Part shown: positions 36,909 through 44,855 of the stretch, piece by piece
Position numbering within the stretch: the first letter of the stretch is position 1
Layout: every line of letters starts with the position of its first letter
Notes under the pieces: model-generated
What the model was told of the DNA's origin: nothing
Databases searched by the model: none
What the model saw: only the letters and a program-made list of their open reading frames with translations
Translations under genes and position numbers: made by a program
Assembly: GCA_041821185.1 (NCBI GenBank)
Contig: JBGUBD010000005.1
Coordinates: forward strand, 124,001-188,000
Source of the DNA: Phycisphaerales bacterium AB-hyl4
Lineage (GTDB): Bacteria; Planctomycetota; Phycisphaerae; Phycisphaerales; Phycisphaeraceae
Reading direction: 5' to 3'
DNA length: 64,000 nucleotides

Positions 36909-37865
36909 CTATTCGATGGTCAGCACCACTTTGCCGAGATTTTCATTGCGTTCAAGTATCGCGTGTGCCTGCTCCGCCTGAGTGATCGGCAAAGCTTTGT
37001 GAATGAGCAACTGAATCTGCCTGGATGAAAATGCCTGCCAGTATTGTTTTTCAAGGTCAGCCAGTATTTCCGCTTTCATCTGCGTTGTTCTGCTGCGCAG
37101 CGTACTGCCAATCAGCTTGATGCCGCGTCTGAAAAAAGAATTCATGTTGATGTCTGATGTCGATCCGCCGAGCGTGGCGATCACGATCCAACGGCATCCG
37201 GCTGCCACCGTTTCCAGGTAGCTGCCGAGGTCGGGGCCTGCAACGCAATCCATCGCAACGTTCACGGGATGACGTGCCAGCACTTCAGCAACGTTTTCCT
37301 TCCTGTGGTTAATCACGACATCAGCACCAAGACGGTTGACCAGCGCTGCCTTGTCATCCGAGCCGACGGTCGTGACGACTTTTGCACCGATCGCCTTGGC
37401 CAGTTGAATGGCCGCCACGCCCAATCCACTTGCGCCGGCTTGAATGAAAGCCGTATCACCGCTCTGCAAGCCACCTTCAATGCAAAGATTGAGATGTGAT
37501 GTGGCGAACGCTTCCGGAATCGCGGCGGCCTCGACGAAAGACAGCCCCTCGGGAATGGGCAGAACCATATCTGCGGGCACTGCAACTTGCTCGGCGTATC
37601 CGCCGCCGCCAAGCAGGGCGCAGACCTTGTCGCCGACCTGCCATCGACTGTCGGCGGGGGCCTTGGATACCGTGCCCGCCACCTCCAGCCCCATCCAGTC
37701 CGGCCAGCCGGGGGGCGGGGGATAATGCCCGGCTCGCTGGAGCAGGTCAGCCCTGTTGAGCGCCGCCGCACGAACATCAATCAATATCTCGTCGTCCTTG
37801 ATGACCGGGTCGGGCACTTCCACCCAACGCAGGCTGCGGTCCTCTGCGATCTTGATCACATGCAT
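36909..37865 (-). CDS. NAD(P)H quinone oxidoreductase (MDR, PIG3-like)
   Basis: 318 aa. A GroES-like N-terminal domain with the subgroup signature ALNRADLLQRAGHYPPPPG is followed by a Rossmann domain with FIQAGASGLGVAAIQLAKA (cofactor loop). No structural or catalytic zinc Cys/His set is visible, as expected for this zinc-free branch. It is the last gene of a five-gene minus-strand operon, 6 bp after the dehydroquinase-like gene. It would reduce an enone or quinone intermediate of the pathway. Confidence 0.87.
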   Translation of the reverse strand: MHVIKIAEDRSLRWVEVPDPVIKDDEILIDVRAAALNRADLLQRAGHYPPPPGWPDWMGLEVAGTVSKAPADSRWQVGDKVCALLGGGGYAEQVAVPADMVLPIPEGLSFVEAAAIPEAFATSHLNLCIEGGLQSGDTAFIQAGASGLGVAAIQLAKAIGAKVVTTVGSDDKAALVNRLGADVVINHRKENVAEVLARHPVNVAMDCVAGPDLGSYLETVAAGCRWIVIATLGGSTSDINMNSFFRRGIKLIGSTLRSRTTQMKAEILADLEKQYWQAFSSRQIQLLIHKALPITQAEQAHAILERNENLGKVVLTIE

Positions 37866-37871
37866 ACTCGT

Positions 37872-38696
37872 CTACTCCAGATAATCGTCAATGCGCCATG
37901 GGATGATGCGGTACAGTTCCCGCAGATTGCCCAGCAACTGCTTGCGCAGGTTGGCCCGTTCGTGGTAGTCGTGATGTCCGAATACAAGCATGGAGCCCAG
38001 CAGCGGCGCGAGCGGTCGGACAATCTCGCCGTGCGGGCCTGTGCAGATGTATACGAAAGGAACCTTGAGCCTTTTTCGGAGTTCCACCGTGGTGCGAAGC
38101 ATTTCCAAAGCGTGGTCGACAGTCGGACAGTCGGTAACGATTTTGACAATGTCCGCGCCCCGGGATTCCATTTCCGTCGCGAGCGAAACTGCCTGGGTGC
38201 AGTCAAGGTGTGTGTTAAGCGCATGTGCCGACATGAGCACCTGTGCGTCCAAGGCATGAACCTGCTTGATGATCTGCATCTGCTTGTCAATGCACTCAGG
38301 GCGCATGGATATTTCTTCGGGGTCTGCAGCCGCAAACGGCAATGTACATCCTGCCAAACTTTTCCGTGAGTCGAGGTCGAATGTGTCCGCGGGCAGGTCA
38401 ATGCATTTTGCGCCCACGCGCGTCGCCTGCAGCAACATGTTCACACGCTCGTCATCCGACGGCCCGCCATCACAGCGATAGTTGATCGCCATCATCGGAT
38501 ACCTCGTTGCCGTGAAAATCTTCCTGAGTTCCTCCGGTTGGCGGTACGGCTGGTCGAGCAGTTGGAGGTGCAGAATAAACGCCCGCGCGCCATCTGACTC
38601 GCCGGATTTCATGTCAGCGATGGTTTCAGCTGTGGTTCGGTTACGCAGCGAGCCGACAAGCAGCGGGCGCGGCAGATCAGTGAAATGCAACGTCAT
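37872..38696 (-). CDS. type I 3-dehydroquinate dehydratase-like protein
   Basis: 274 aa. The TIM-barrel type I dehydroquinase fold is indicated by LVGSLRNRTTAETIADM (strand 1), VLMSAHALNTHL with a candidate catalytic His (H158), and SRGADIVKIVTDC with the Schiff-base Lys (K185). The C-terminal VYICTGPHGEIVRPLAPLLGS is the substrate phosphate/carboxylate-side loop. In E. coli AroD the His/Lys pair corresponds to H143/K170. The neighbours are dehydrogenases, not shikimate genes. A catabolic role on a quinate-, shikimate- or cyclitol-derived beta-hydroxy ketone is likely (inference). Confidence 0.7.
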   Translation of the reverse strand: MTLHFTDLPRPLLVGSLRNRTTAETIADMKSGESDGARAFILHLQLLDQPYRQPEELRKIFTATRYPMMAINYRCDGGPSDDERVNMLLQATRVGAKCIDLPADTFDLDSRKSLAGCTLPFAAADPEEISMRPECIDKQMQIIKQVHALDAQVLMSAHALNTHLDCTQAVSLATEMESRGADIVKIVTDCPTVDHALEMLRTTVELRKRLKVPFVYICTGPHGEIVRPLAPLLGSMLVFGHHDYHERANLRKQLLGNLRELYRIIPWRIDDYLE

Positions 38697-38717
38697 GAAG
38701 CCACTCCTCGGGTGAAA

Positions 38718-39737
38718 TCATCTCTCCCATTTGGTGTATCCCGAAGCGGCAAGGAGAACTTCCTGCACCAGTTCGTCGTGTTCGTATGAATAGGGATTTT
38801 TCATCTCACCCCGAATGATCCTGGCGAATTCAAGCAGCTGATTTTCGTAGCGATCTTGTGCAACACCGAAATCCACCATGTGCGTGCCGGCAGGATATTC
38901 CTGATTGCCTTCCAGCAGTGTCAGCCGCAGTTGAAGTGGCTGGCCGTCAAAGCGCTCCAGCGGACTCAGCTCGATCGTGCCATTTGTGCCGCAGATTTTA
39001 AGTGATCGCCGATTCAGGCCATCTACCTCCTTGCTGCACACGCGCAACGTGACCGTGGCATGCGGATATTCCAGCACGGTCAGGCAGTTGTTTTTGATGT
39101 TCTGGCTGTATCCCGGTGCGGACTTCAGAAAAGGCGTGACGTTATCTGGTCGGCCCATCATGGGGATGAGCGTATCGATCAGATGGCAACCAAGATTGAA
39201 CATGATGCCGCCCGCGTAGCTGCCAAGGTAAATCTGGTAGGGCTCACCGCCATAGTTGTGACTCATGCTGGCTTGGATCTCAAAAATATCACCGAGCCAG
39301 TTGTGCTTTACCGCCTTTGTCGCAAATTGCATTGCAAGGTTGTTGCGGAACATGTATCCCATCTGCAGTGCAATATCATGCTTGCGGCAGCCATTGAGCA
39401 ATTCGCGGAATGCCGCCAGATCCTCACCACCGGGCTTGTCCATATGCATCGGCAGATGGTGCTGCATGCAGCGCATGGCAGTCGGCACAAGGTCTTGGTT
39501 GGGAGTCTCAATGAACACTGCCTGAAGCCCCGGCATACTCAGCAGTTGCTTTTCCGTCACCCACGTCAGGCCTTCATACGGGCTGAGATCATCGCCGGCA
39601 CGTCGGGAAGAAGAAGTCGCGCGATCATCGACAACGCCGACAATTTCAAACACATCAGACATGCGCTTGAGCGTTTGTATCTTGGCGGAAGCATGCTCGT
39701 GACAGATACCGATCTGTCCAACTCTAATTCTGTCCAT
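38718..39737 (-). CDS. Gfo/Idh/MocA family oxidoreductase
   Basis: 339 aa. The Rossmann N-terminus is atypical (VGQIGICHEHASAKIQTL in place of GxGxxG), but the rest of the family pattern is present: ETPNQDLVPTAM, HMDKPGGEDLAAFREL (the EKP box as DKP) and GGIMFNLGCHLIDTLI. It is third in a five-gene operon, 21 bp from each neighbour. The altered nucleotide loop suggests changed cofactor binding. Substrate unknown; cyclitol or sugar by context. Confidence 0.85.
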   Translation of the reverse strand: MDRIRVGQIGICHEHASAKIQTLKRMSDVFEIVGVVDDRATSSSRRAGDDLSPYEGLTWVTEKQLLSMPGLQAVFIETPNQDLVPTAMRCMQHHLPMHMDKPGGEDLAAFRELLNGCRKHDIALQMGYMFRNNLAMQFATKAVKHNWLGDIFEIQASMSHNYGGEPYQIYLGSYAGGIMFNLGCHLIDTLIPMMGRPDNVTPFLKSAPGYSQNIKNNCLTVLEYPHATVTLRVCSKEVDGLNRRSLKICGTNGTIELSPLERFDGQPLQLRLTLLEGNQEYPAGTHMVDFGVAQDRYENQLLEFARIIRGEMKNPYSYEHDELVQEVLLAASGYTKWER

Positions 39738-39757
39738 GAGTGTTTACCTGGGCGTGC

Positions 39758-40828
39758 TCAGCCAATCCACGCGAACTGAGGATTCTGTTTTTTGACGATC
39801 TCAGATATTCGAACCACTTCCAGCGCGTCGTGACTGCTGACCGGGAACGGAACATCCTCACGAAGGGCGCGATACATGTGCCGGGCTATTTCAAGCTCCA
39901 CCTGCACCCACATATTCGTGTCCGGCTCCACTTTTCGAGTCTCCTCAATCCACGGCAGATCCTGTTCAGGACTCTTCGGCTGGCCCGGCAAGGGGGTTGC
40001 GCGGGTGGCTGTCGCCGCTGGCCAGCGGAATTGCGGGTCAAGGTACCTGAGTCTGATCTCTTTCTGATCCTGCTCATAGGTCAGCGTGCCACGATCGCCA
40101 TAAATGGTGCAATACGGACTCGCCATCGCCACCGAGTTGCTGATCTCCACCTCAGCAACCGTGTCATTCTCACCGATGAGTGTGATTTTGACGTGATCAT
40201 CACCGTCGCCCGGCGTCAGAATGCGCCTCAAGTAACTATGCACATCCCTGACAGGTGAGCCCAGAAGCTGCAGTCCCTGATCAAGCAGGTGGGGCCCCCA
40301 GACGCTGAGTTGTCCGCCGCCACAGTCCAGCCGCATCTGCCAATCATTCCGGCGCATGAACACATGATGCTTGCAGAGTTTGATGACGTTGACATTTCCC
40401 AGTAATCCATCCGATATGATGGCCTGCGTATTTTCAAACGCAGGTTCAAAGCGGTGGTTGTGTCCAAAGTAAAGCCGATCCGGATACTGCTGGGCAAGTT
40501 TTTGCAGGAGCGCGTAATCTTCCGCGGTGACGCCAACAGGTTTCTCCAGCAGCACGGTTTTCCCGGCGGCCAAAGCTTGCTCTGCATTTCTGGCGTGATC
40601 GAGCGAAGGGGTTGCGATAATCGCCAGTTCCATTTCCGGATCTGCGAAAAATGACGCGAGATCCGTATATCCCTTGCCGCCAAGTTTCGCCGTCGTAGCG
40701 TTTACTCGCTCTGGATCGATGTCACATGCAGCAACCAGTTTGTAGTGGTCCTGATTCTGTGAGAAATGTCGGCAGTGCGACATTCCAATTCTGCCAATGC
40801 CACAGACGCCGAATTTGATTGCGCTCAT
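39758..40828 (-). CDS. Gfo/Idh/MocA family oxidoreductase
   Basis: 356 aa. FGVCGIGRIGMSHCRHF is a normal dinucleotide loop; VLLEKPVGVTAEDYALL carries the catalytic-Lys EKP motif, and LSVWGPHLLDQGLQLLG the C-terminal domain His. Its ATG overlaps the stop of the upstream alcohol dehydrogenase gene (ATGA), indicating translational coupling. Two Gfo/Idh enzymes and two MDR enzymes in one operon suggest stepwise oxidation and reduction of one polyhydroxylated compound. Confidence 0.88.
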   Translation of the reverse strand: MSAIKFGVCGIGRIGMSHCRHFSQNQDHYKLVAACDIDPERVNATTAKLGGKGYTDLASFFADPEMELAIIATPSLDHARNAEQALAAGKTVLLEKPVGVTAEDYALLQKLAQQYPDRLYFGHNHRFEPAFENTQAIISDGLLGNVNVIKLCKHHVFMRRNDWQMRLDCGGGQLSVWGPHLLDQGLQLLGSPVRDVHSYLRRILTPGDGDDHVKITLIGENDTVAEVEISNSVAMASPYCTIYGDRGTLTYEQDQKEIRLRYLDPQFRWPAATATRATPLPGQPKSPEQDLPWIEETRKVEPDTNMWVQVELEIARHMYRALREDVPFPVSSHDALEVVRISEIVKKQNPQFAWIG

Positions 40829-41847
40829 GCTTTACCTCTGAATTTCTTCCAGTCAAAAACGATTCCCAAGGGCATCGTTTTGTTCTCCGCGAGTCGGGTG
40901 TAAACGTCCGTTGCATGCTCCGGCGAGACGATTTCCGAAATCAGTGGGCGCGTTTGCATCTTGCCCGCTGCAATCAGTTTGAGAAACGTGCGATGATCGT
41001 CCTGCTCAGTCCAGCGGCCCGGAGCGGACTCCGCTTTGGCTCGTGTGAAGGTGTGTGCGCCGATCAGCGAAATGCCTCGCCGATGAACGTACTTGTAAAA
41101 ATCGATTGGCACATCCGACATGCGCGTACAGCCAAGAAGCGCAATCCGACCTTCCCATGCGATATATTCCAGCGCCTGCTGCAATGCGTCGGCTGAGCCC
41201 GTGACTTCAACAACCGTATTAGGCCCGTGGCCGCCCGTGGCCTGTTTGACCTTGTCAACAAACCCCGGCTCACTTGGAGAGAACGCGGCAGACGCCCCTA
41301 GTTTCAGGGCCAGTGCCCGACGGGCCGGGTCCGGGTCGGATACGACCACGGGAATCGCCCCGACAAGCGCGGCAAACTGCACTGCAAAGGCGCCCAGGAT
41401 TCCCAGGCCGGCGATCATTGCCGATTCTCCCAGTTCTAACCTCAATTTGCGCACGCCCAGCAAAGGGAAACTGGCAATGTGCGCGAAGGCCGCATCCAGC
41501 AGATCGATGGCGTCATCTTCGATCTTCACAAGATCGCGAGCCTTCTTTATTGAGTGAGATCGATGCCCACCCCAGGCGACCACAACCCGGTCATCGACTT
41601 CCAGGGTTTCCACCTGCTCTCCCACCGCAATGACACGCCCCGCTGCCGAGTAACCGGGAACCCACGGGAATCCACGTTCATCGGTGGAGGTGTTTGGCAG
41701 CGCGACGAGGTTGGCGTACTCCGTGCCCGCACTAATGACAGAATAGTTGTTCTCAACCAAGACCTCGCCCGCCTTGGGCGGATGAATGTCCTGCTTCTTG
41801 AGAACCGCTTGACCTCTGGATTCAATGACGACGGCATGGCCAATCAT
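40825..41847 (-). CDS. MDR-family alcohol/polyol dehydrogenase
   Basis: 340 aa. A GroES-like N-terminal domain (VENNYSVISAGTEYANLV, VPGYSAAGRVIAVG) precedes a Rossmann domain with AMIAGLGILGAFAVQFAAL and VVVSDPDPARRALALKLGAS. The usual Cys-38 zinc ligand region is replaced by SAGTE and the GHE box by GYS, so catalytic zinc binding is doubtful. It is the first gene of the operon, divergent from a LacI gene 140 bp away. Two palindromic operators lie in that gap. Confidence 0.86.
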   Translation of the reverse strand: MIGHAVVIESRGQAVLKKQDIHPPKAGEVLVENNYSVISAGTEYANLVALPNTSTDERGFPWVPGYSAAGRVIAVGEQVETLEVDDRVVVAWGGHRSHSIKKARDLVKIEDDAIDLLDAAFAHIASFPLLGVRKLRLELGESAMIAGLGILGAFAVQFAALVGAIPVVVSDPDPARRALALKLGASAAFSPSEPGFVDKVKQATGGHGPNTVVEVTGSADALQQALEYIAWEGRIALLGCTRMSDVPIDFYKYVHRRGISLIGAHTFTRAKAESAPGRWTEQDDHRTFLKLIAAGKMQTRPLISEIVSPEHATDVYTRLAENKTMPLGIVFDWKKFRGKA

Positions 41848-41932
41848 CTACCTGCTCCTGAAACATTTGCATGCGATGCGTCAAAGTATCATAAAAAATG
41901 CTTCTAGCAACAGTTAAGCAGGAAAATGAAGA

Positions 41933-41953
41933 TGAAAATGCGCCGCGTTTTCA
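41933..41953. promoter_or_regulatory. LacI-type operator candidate
   Basis: A 21-bp palindrome with TGAAAA and TTTTCA arms and a GCG-C-CGC core; only one base pair outside the centre mismatches. It matches the general shape of LacI-family operators with a central CpG-rich core and A/T-rich arms. It lies between the LacI gene and the divergent dehydrogenase operon. Confidence 0.6.
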
Positions 41954-41971
41954 TGAGCCAAGGCGCTATTG

Positions 41972-41985
41972 TTGAAAATTTTCAA
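41972..41985. promoter_or_regulatory. second operator candidate, perfect 14-bp palindrome
   Basis: TTGAAAATTTTCAA is its own reverse complement and shares the TGAAAA/TTTTCA arms with the palindrome at 41933-41953, without the GC core. It ends 2 bp before the first possible start codon of the LacI gene, a position suited to autoregulation. Confidence 0.5.
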
Positions 41986-41987
41986 AG

Positions 41988-42959
41988 ATGGGTTACTGTA
42001 TTCCCGTGAGAATTCAAGATGTCGCAAAACTGGCTGGCGTTTCGCCGGCGACGGTGTCGCGCGTGTTCAGCCATCATCCCAATATCCGGGATGAGGTCCG
42101 CAGTCGGGTCGTGTCTGTGGCCAAAGCCCACGGCTACCAGCCGCGGCTATCCCCCAAGCAGCGCAATGTCGTGCTCATCCTCCCCAGCGATCAGATCTAT
42201 CCCATTCGCAATTGCCTGGAAATGGTCATGCTGGCGTTGACCAGCGAACTGCCGCGCCGCGGCCTTCGCATCGAAGTATTGCCACACGATAACCTCGACA
42301 GGCTTGATAGCATCCAGTTCTGTGCAGCGGTCGCCATTGGCGCTGAGCCGAACGAGTTTGAAACGTGGCCAGGCCGCTTTTCCTTGCCTCTTGTGATGGT
42401 CGATCGACAAGCGCCCGCCGGATGCAGAAACGTCTATTGCGTACGCTCAGATGAAATGCAGGGGATGGACCTTGCCATCGAACATCTGCACCAACGAGGC
42501 TGTCGCAAGGTCGGCTCGATCATCTACGGCAAGCCCGGCGTCGGCAATACAGACGCCCGACGTCAGGGAATTATTCAGGCATTGGAAAAGCGAGACCTGC
42601 CTGCACACGACGCGTTGATACATCTCTCCGCCGACGACAACTATGTCGAGATCATCGGCAAACTGCTTCAGCAGGACATCGACGCATTGTTCTGCCCCGG
42701 CGGAAATGCAGGCATTGTCACCGCGTATGCGCTGTCGCTGTTCGGCAAACAGGTTCCGGAAGAAATCTCTGTGATAGCCTCGGAACACCTGCAGTTTTCA
42801 CGATACGCCACGCCATCGCAGACGAGCATCATGCAGGATCACAAGGCCTTGGCGAAGACGGTTGCCAATATTATTGAATCACACCTGAATAACACCGTTT
42901 CCGACAGGGAATTTGTGTTGCCTTATCAGTTGATCGCCCGCGACAGCGTAAAGTATTGA
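41988..42959 (+). CDS. LacI-family transcriptional regulator
   Basis: 323 aa. Helix-turn-helix IQDVAKLAGVSPATVSRVFS, hinge-proximal HPNIRDEVRSRVVSVAKAHG, then the sensor domain with PLVMVDRQAP, HQRGCRKVGSIIYG and DIDALFCPGGNAG. The usual asparagine-aspartate effector site (CxND) is altered to CPGGNAG. ATG 41988 or GTG 42006 (giving VRIQDVAKLAG, the family's usual beginning) are both possible. It is divergent from the dehydrogenase operon and likely represses it through the palindromes between them. Confidence 0.86.
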   Translation: MGYCIPVRIQDVAKLAGVSPATVSRVFSHHPNIRDEVRSRVVSVAKAHGYQPRLSPKQRNVVLILPSDQIYPIRNCLEMVMLALTSELPRRGLRIEVLPHDNLDRLDSIQFCAAVAIGAEPNEFETWPGRFSLPLVMVDRQAPAGCRNVYCVRSDEMQGMDLAIEHLHQRGCRKVGSIIYGKPGVGNTDARRQGIIQALEKRDLPAHDALIHLSADDNYVEIIGKLLQQDIDALFCPGGNAGIVTAYALSLFGKQVPEEISVIASEHLQFSRYATPSQTSIMQDHKALAKTVANIIESHLNNTVSDREFVLPYQLIARDSVKY

Positions 42960-43062
42960 AGCGAATCCATTTTTTTAGCCGCCGTCCCGCACGTTGCTTC
43001 TCGTCCTCCCTGCGCGTAACCCACCAAGCCGTTGACCCCGAACCGCCCACTTTGCAGCCACA

Positions 43063-43212
43063 TCACCACTTCTCCACCGGGCACCGTTCGCTGGCCAAGC
43101 GGGTTTTGTGCCTGAGAATGTCGGGGTGGGTCCGCTTGAACTTGCGGAAGCTCTGCTGAATGCTGTCGGTAATGCTGTTGCTCGTCGCTCGGATGGAGTC
43201 CGAAAGAAGACG
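43063..43212 (-). pseudogene. possible C-terminal gene remnant next to the attachment site
   Basis: The minus strand frame reads LLSDSIRATSNSITDSIQQS, FRKFKRTHPDILRHKTRLAS, ERCPVEKW and stops. Composition is protein-like, hydrophilic and helical, and the frame has no start. It could be the end of a gene interrupted when the prophage or an earlier element inserted. The surrounding DNA (42960-43325) otherwise shows only repeated GGGTCA motifs (43243-43278). Family not recognised. Confidence 0.3.
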
Positions 43213-43325
43213 TTAGAGCATCGGTTATTCTGGATCAATATTGGGTCAAATTCGGGTCAGGATGTGGGACGGGGAAGTGGGTCAAATATGCGCTGCTGTA
43301 AAGCCTTTGTTTTCAAGCTTTAGAA

Positions 43326-43375
43326 TGCACCTGGCACGATTCGAACGTGCAACCTTCGGTTCCGTAGACCGATGC
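43326..43375 (-). tRNA. 3' fragment of tRNA-Arg(ACG); probable attR
   Basis: On the minus strand the 50 nt contain the complete anticodon arm (TCGGT-CTACGGA-ACCGA; anticodon ACG), variable loop, T arm (GCACG-TTCGAAT-CGTGC) and the 3' acceptor strand CAGGTGC with discriminator A. The D arm and 5' acceptor strand are missing; the sequence diverges immediately before GCATCGG. CCA is not encoded. Such 3' halves are the usual core of tRNA-targeted phage attachment sites. Chromosomal genes lie to its left and phage genes to its right, the orientation expected for the junction that keeps the displaced host 3' end. Confidence 0.8.
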
Positions 43376-43529
43376 GGTTGCGGGTTCGTAGCGGCCGCGC
43401 GGGAAGTTATCCACGGCTCAAGATTTTTTTCCACAAGCCAATGTGAGCGCTTGCAACCATACGTTGCCGTTGCCGCCCCAGAGCCGCATCGGTAAGGTAG
43501 GGCACCACACCTTTCGAAAGGGGGACACA

Positions 43530-43943
43530 TTGCCAAAGTATCAAGTTCATGGCGCTCGCCGATCCAATGGCGACGAAGTTGAATACGTCGTCGAGCTGCC
43601 GAGCAGAGAAGCGGTTGAACTGGACGCCTCCAATCGCGGCCTGCTCGTCAGCAGCATCGAGCAATTGCCGGAAGTGGCCCAGGCCACGCCGGAATACAAC
43701 AACATCAAGTGGGCGATGAGTGCCTTGTATGCAGCGGGGGTGATCAGTGGCCTCGCGGCGATCGCTTCCTTCGTTCAAGCCTGGGAGGCGAGCACAAGCA
43801 CCGATCCAAGCCCGTTGAGTCATGTGGTGGTCAACGCCGCCATCGGCCGAGGGGTGGGCATGCTTATCGCAGCAATCCTGCTCGCGTCGTTCGGCGTGCT
43901 TCTGGGCGCGGTCCGCGACATCGCCCGCAACTCATGGAACTGA
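43530..43943 (+). CDS. small protein with two predicted membrane segments, prophage-edge cargo
   Basis: 137 aa from a TTG preceded by AGGGGGA; this start gives PKYQVHGARRSNGDEVEYVV, the expected soluble N-terminal region. Two hydrophobic segments follow (ALYAAGVISGLAAIASFVQA and GVGMLIAAILLASFGVLLGA). It is the first gene inside the element after the tRNA fragment, on the strand opposite to the structural operon. Such genes are often expressed in the lysogen. Function unknown. Confidence 0.6.
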   Translation: MPKYQVHGARRSNGDEVEYVVELPSREAVELDASNRGLLVSSIEQLPEVAQATPEYNNIKWAMSALYAAGVISGLAAIASFVQAWEASTSTDPSPLSHVVVNAAIGRGVGMLIAAILLASFGVLLGAVRDIARNSWN

Positions 43944-44075
43944 TTTGTAAGCTTCTGCTGGCCGGATGCATGGTTTTGGCGCGTTTGTTCTTGGCGAGGG
44001 GGCAGCGAGTCGCTACATTGAACGTCGACGCTTGTGACGTCCGGGATTCAACTCTGCTTCCGAAAGGGGAACGCC

Positions 44076-44837
44076 ATGTTTCGATTGTTGACCACTGCTC
44101 TGTTGTCGCTGTGCCTGCTTGCTTCGCCGGCTCTCGCCGAGGACGACGGTCCCGACATTCCCGACCTCTCGGAATTCGACCGCGACACGTTACAGACCGT
44201 CGCGGAGCAGCTCTACGTTCAGATTGCCAACTTGCAAGAGGAGCTCGCGGAGCTCCGCGAGGAGCTCGCCGCCGCTCAGGCGGGAGAAGATGGCGATGGC
44301 GGCGACGATGCCAGTTGGCGTGTGACGATCCTGGCCAACCAGCCCACCGACGTTTCCGAGTTGCGAAGGCAACTGGAAAACGAACGGGAGAAGCTTGCAT
44401 CAGACAGCACGCTGGCAACGCGGCTGCGCGAGGCCGAGCGTCGCGTGGCGGACATGCAGGCGGCGAGAGAAAACTACATCGACAACCAAGGGCGGCGTCG
44501 AACCCGGGCCAAATACAGCGCCCGCGATATGCGTGATCCGCAAGCCCAGGTCCGCACCCTGCAACGGGAACAGCGAGCGGTCCAGGTGCAGATCCGCACG
44601 CTTGAGCGCGATATTGAGCAGGCTGGATCGATCCGCCGGATTTCGGCTCAGCTCGAAGATGGACGGGGCGTGACGATCATCGCCCGTGGTGCGTTTCTCG
44701 ATCTTGGCACGAGTCTGCAGGTTGGCCAGGATTACATGATCACGGGCCGGGCTGCGCTGTCCGGCTCGTCGCCGAACATTCAACTGCTGTCGGCGGCACT
44801 CGCCGGCGACGAGGTCGCGACTACTGTGGCCCCTTGA
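44076..44837 (+). CDS. exported coiled-coil protein, prophage-edge cargo
   Basis: 253 aa; ATG preceded by GAAAGGGGA, the same ribosome site type as the gene before it. Signal peptide MFRLLTTALLSLCLLASPALA is followed by an acidic linker and long coiled-coil stretches (VQIANLQEELAELREELAAA; about 105-195). A C-terminal beta segment (GVTIIARGAFLDLGTSLQVG) suggests a small barrel. It converges on the phage tail-side operon with only 18 bp between stops. Likely a cargo gene of the prophage acting at the cell envelope; specific role unknown. Confidence 0.65.
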   Translation: MFRLLTTALLSLCLLASPALAEDDGPDIPDLSEFDRDTLQTVAEQLYVQIANLQEELAELREELAAAQAGEDGDGGDDASWRVTILANQPTDVSELRRQLENEREKLASDSTLATRLREAERRVADMQAARENYIDNQGRRRTRAKYSARDMRDPQAQVRTLQREQRAVQVQIRTLERDIEQAGSIRRISAQLEDGRGVTIIARGAFLDLGTSLQVGQDYMITGRAALSGSSPNIQLLSAALAGDEVATTVAP

Positions 44838-44855
44838 TAGTCGGGGTCTCTGGGT

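Noticed and set aside
43407..43415. TTATCCACG, one base from a DnaA box, followed by TTTTTTTCCACA
   Set aside because: A single degenerate box without a cluster, AT-rich unwinding region or replication gene does not make an origin.
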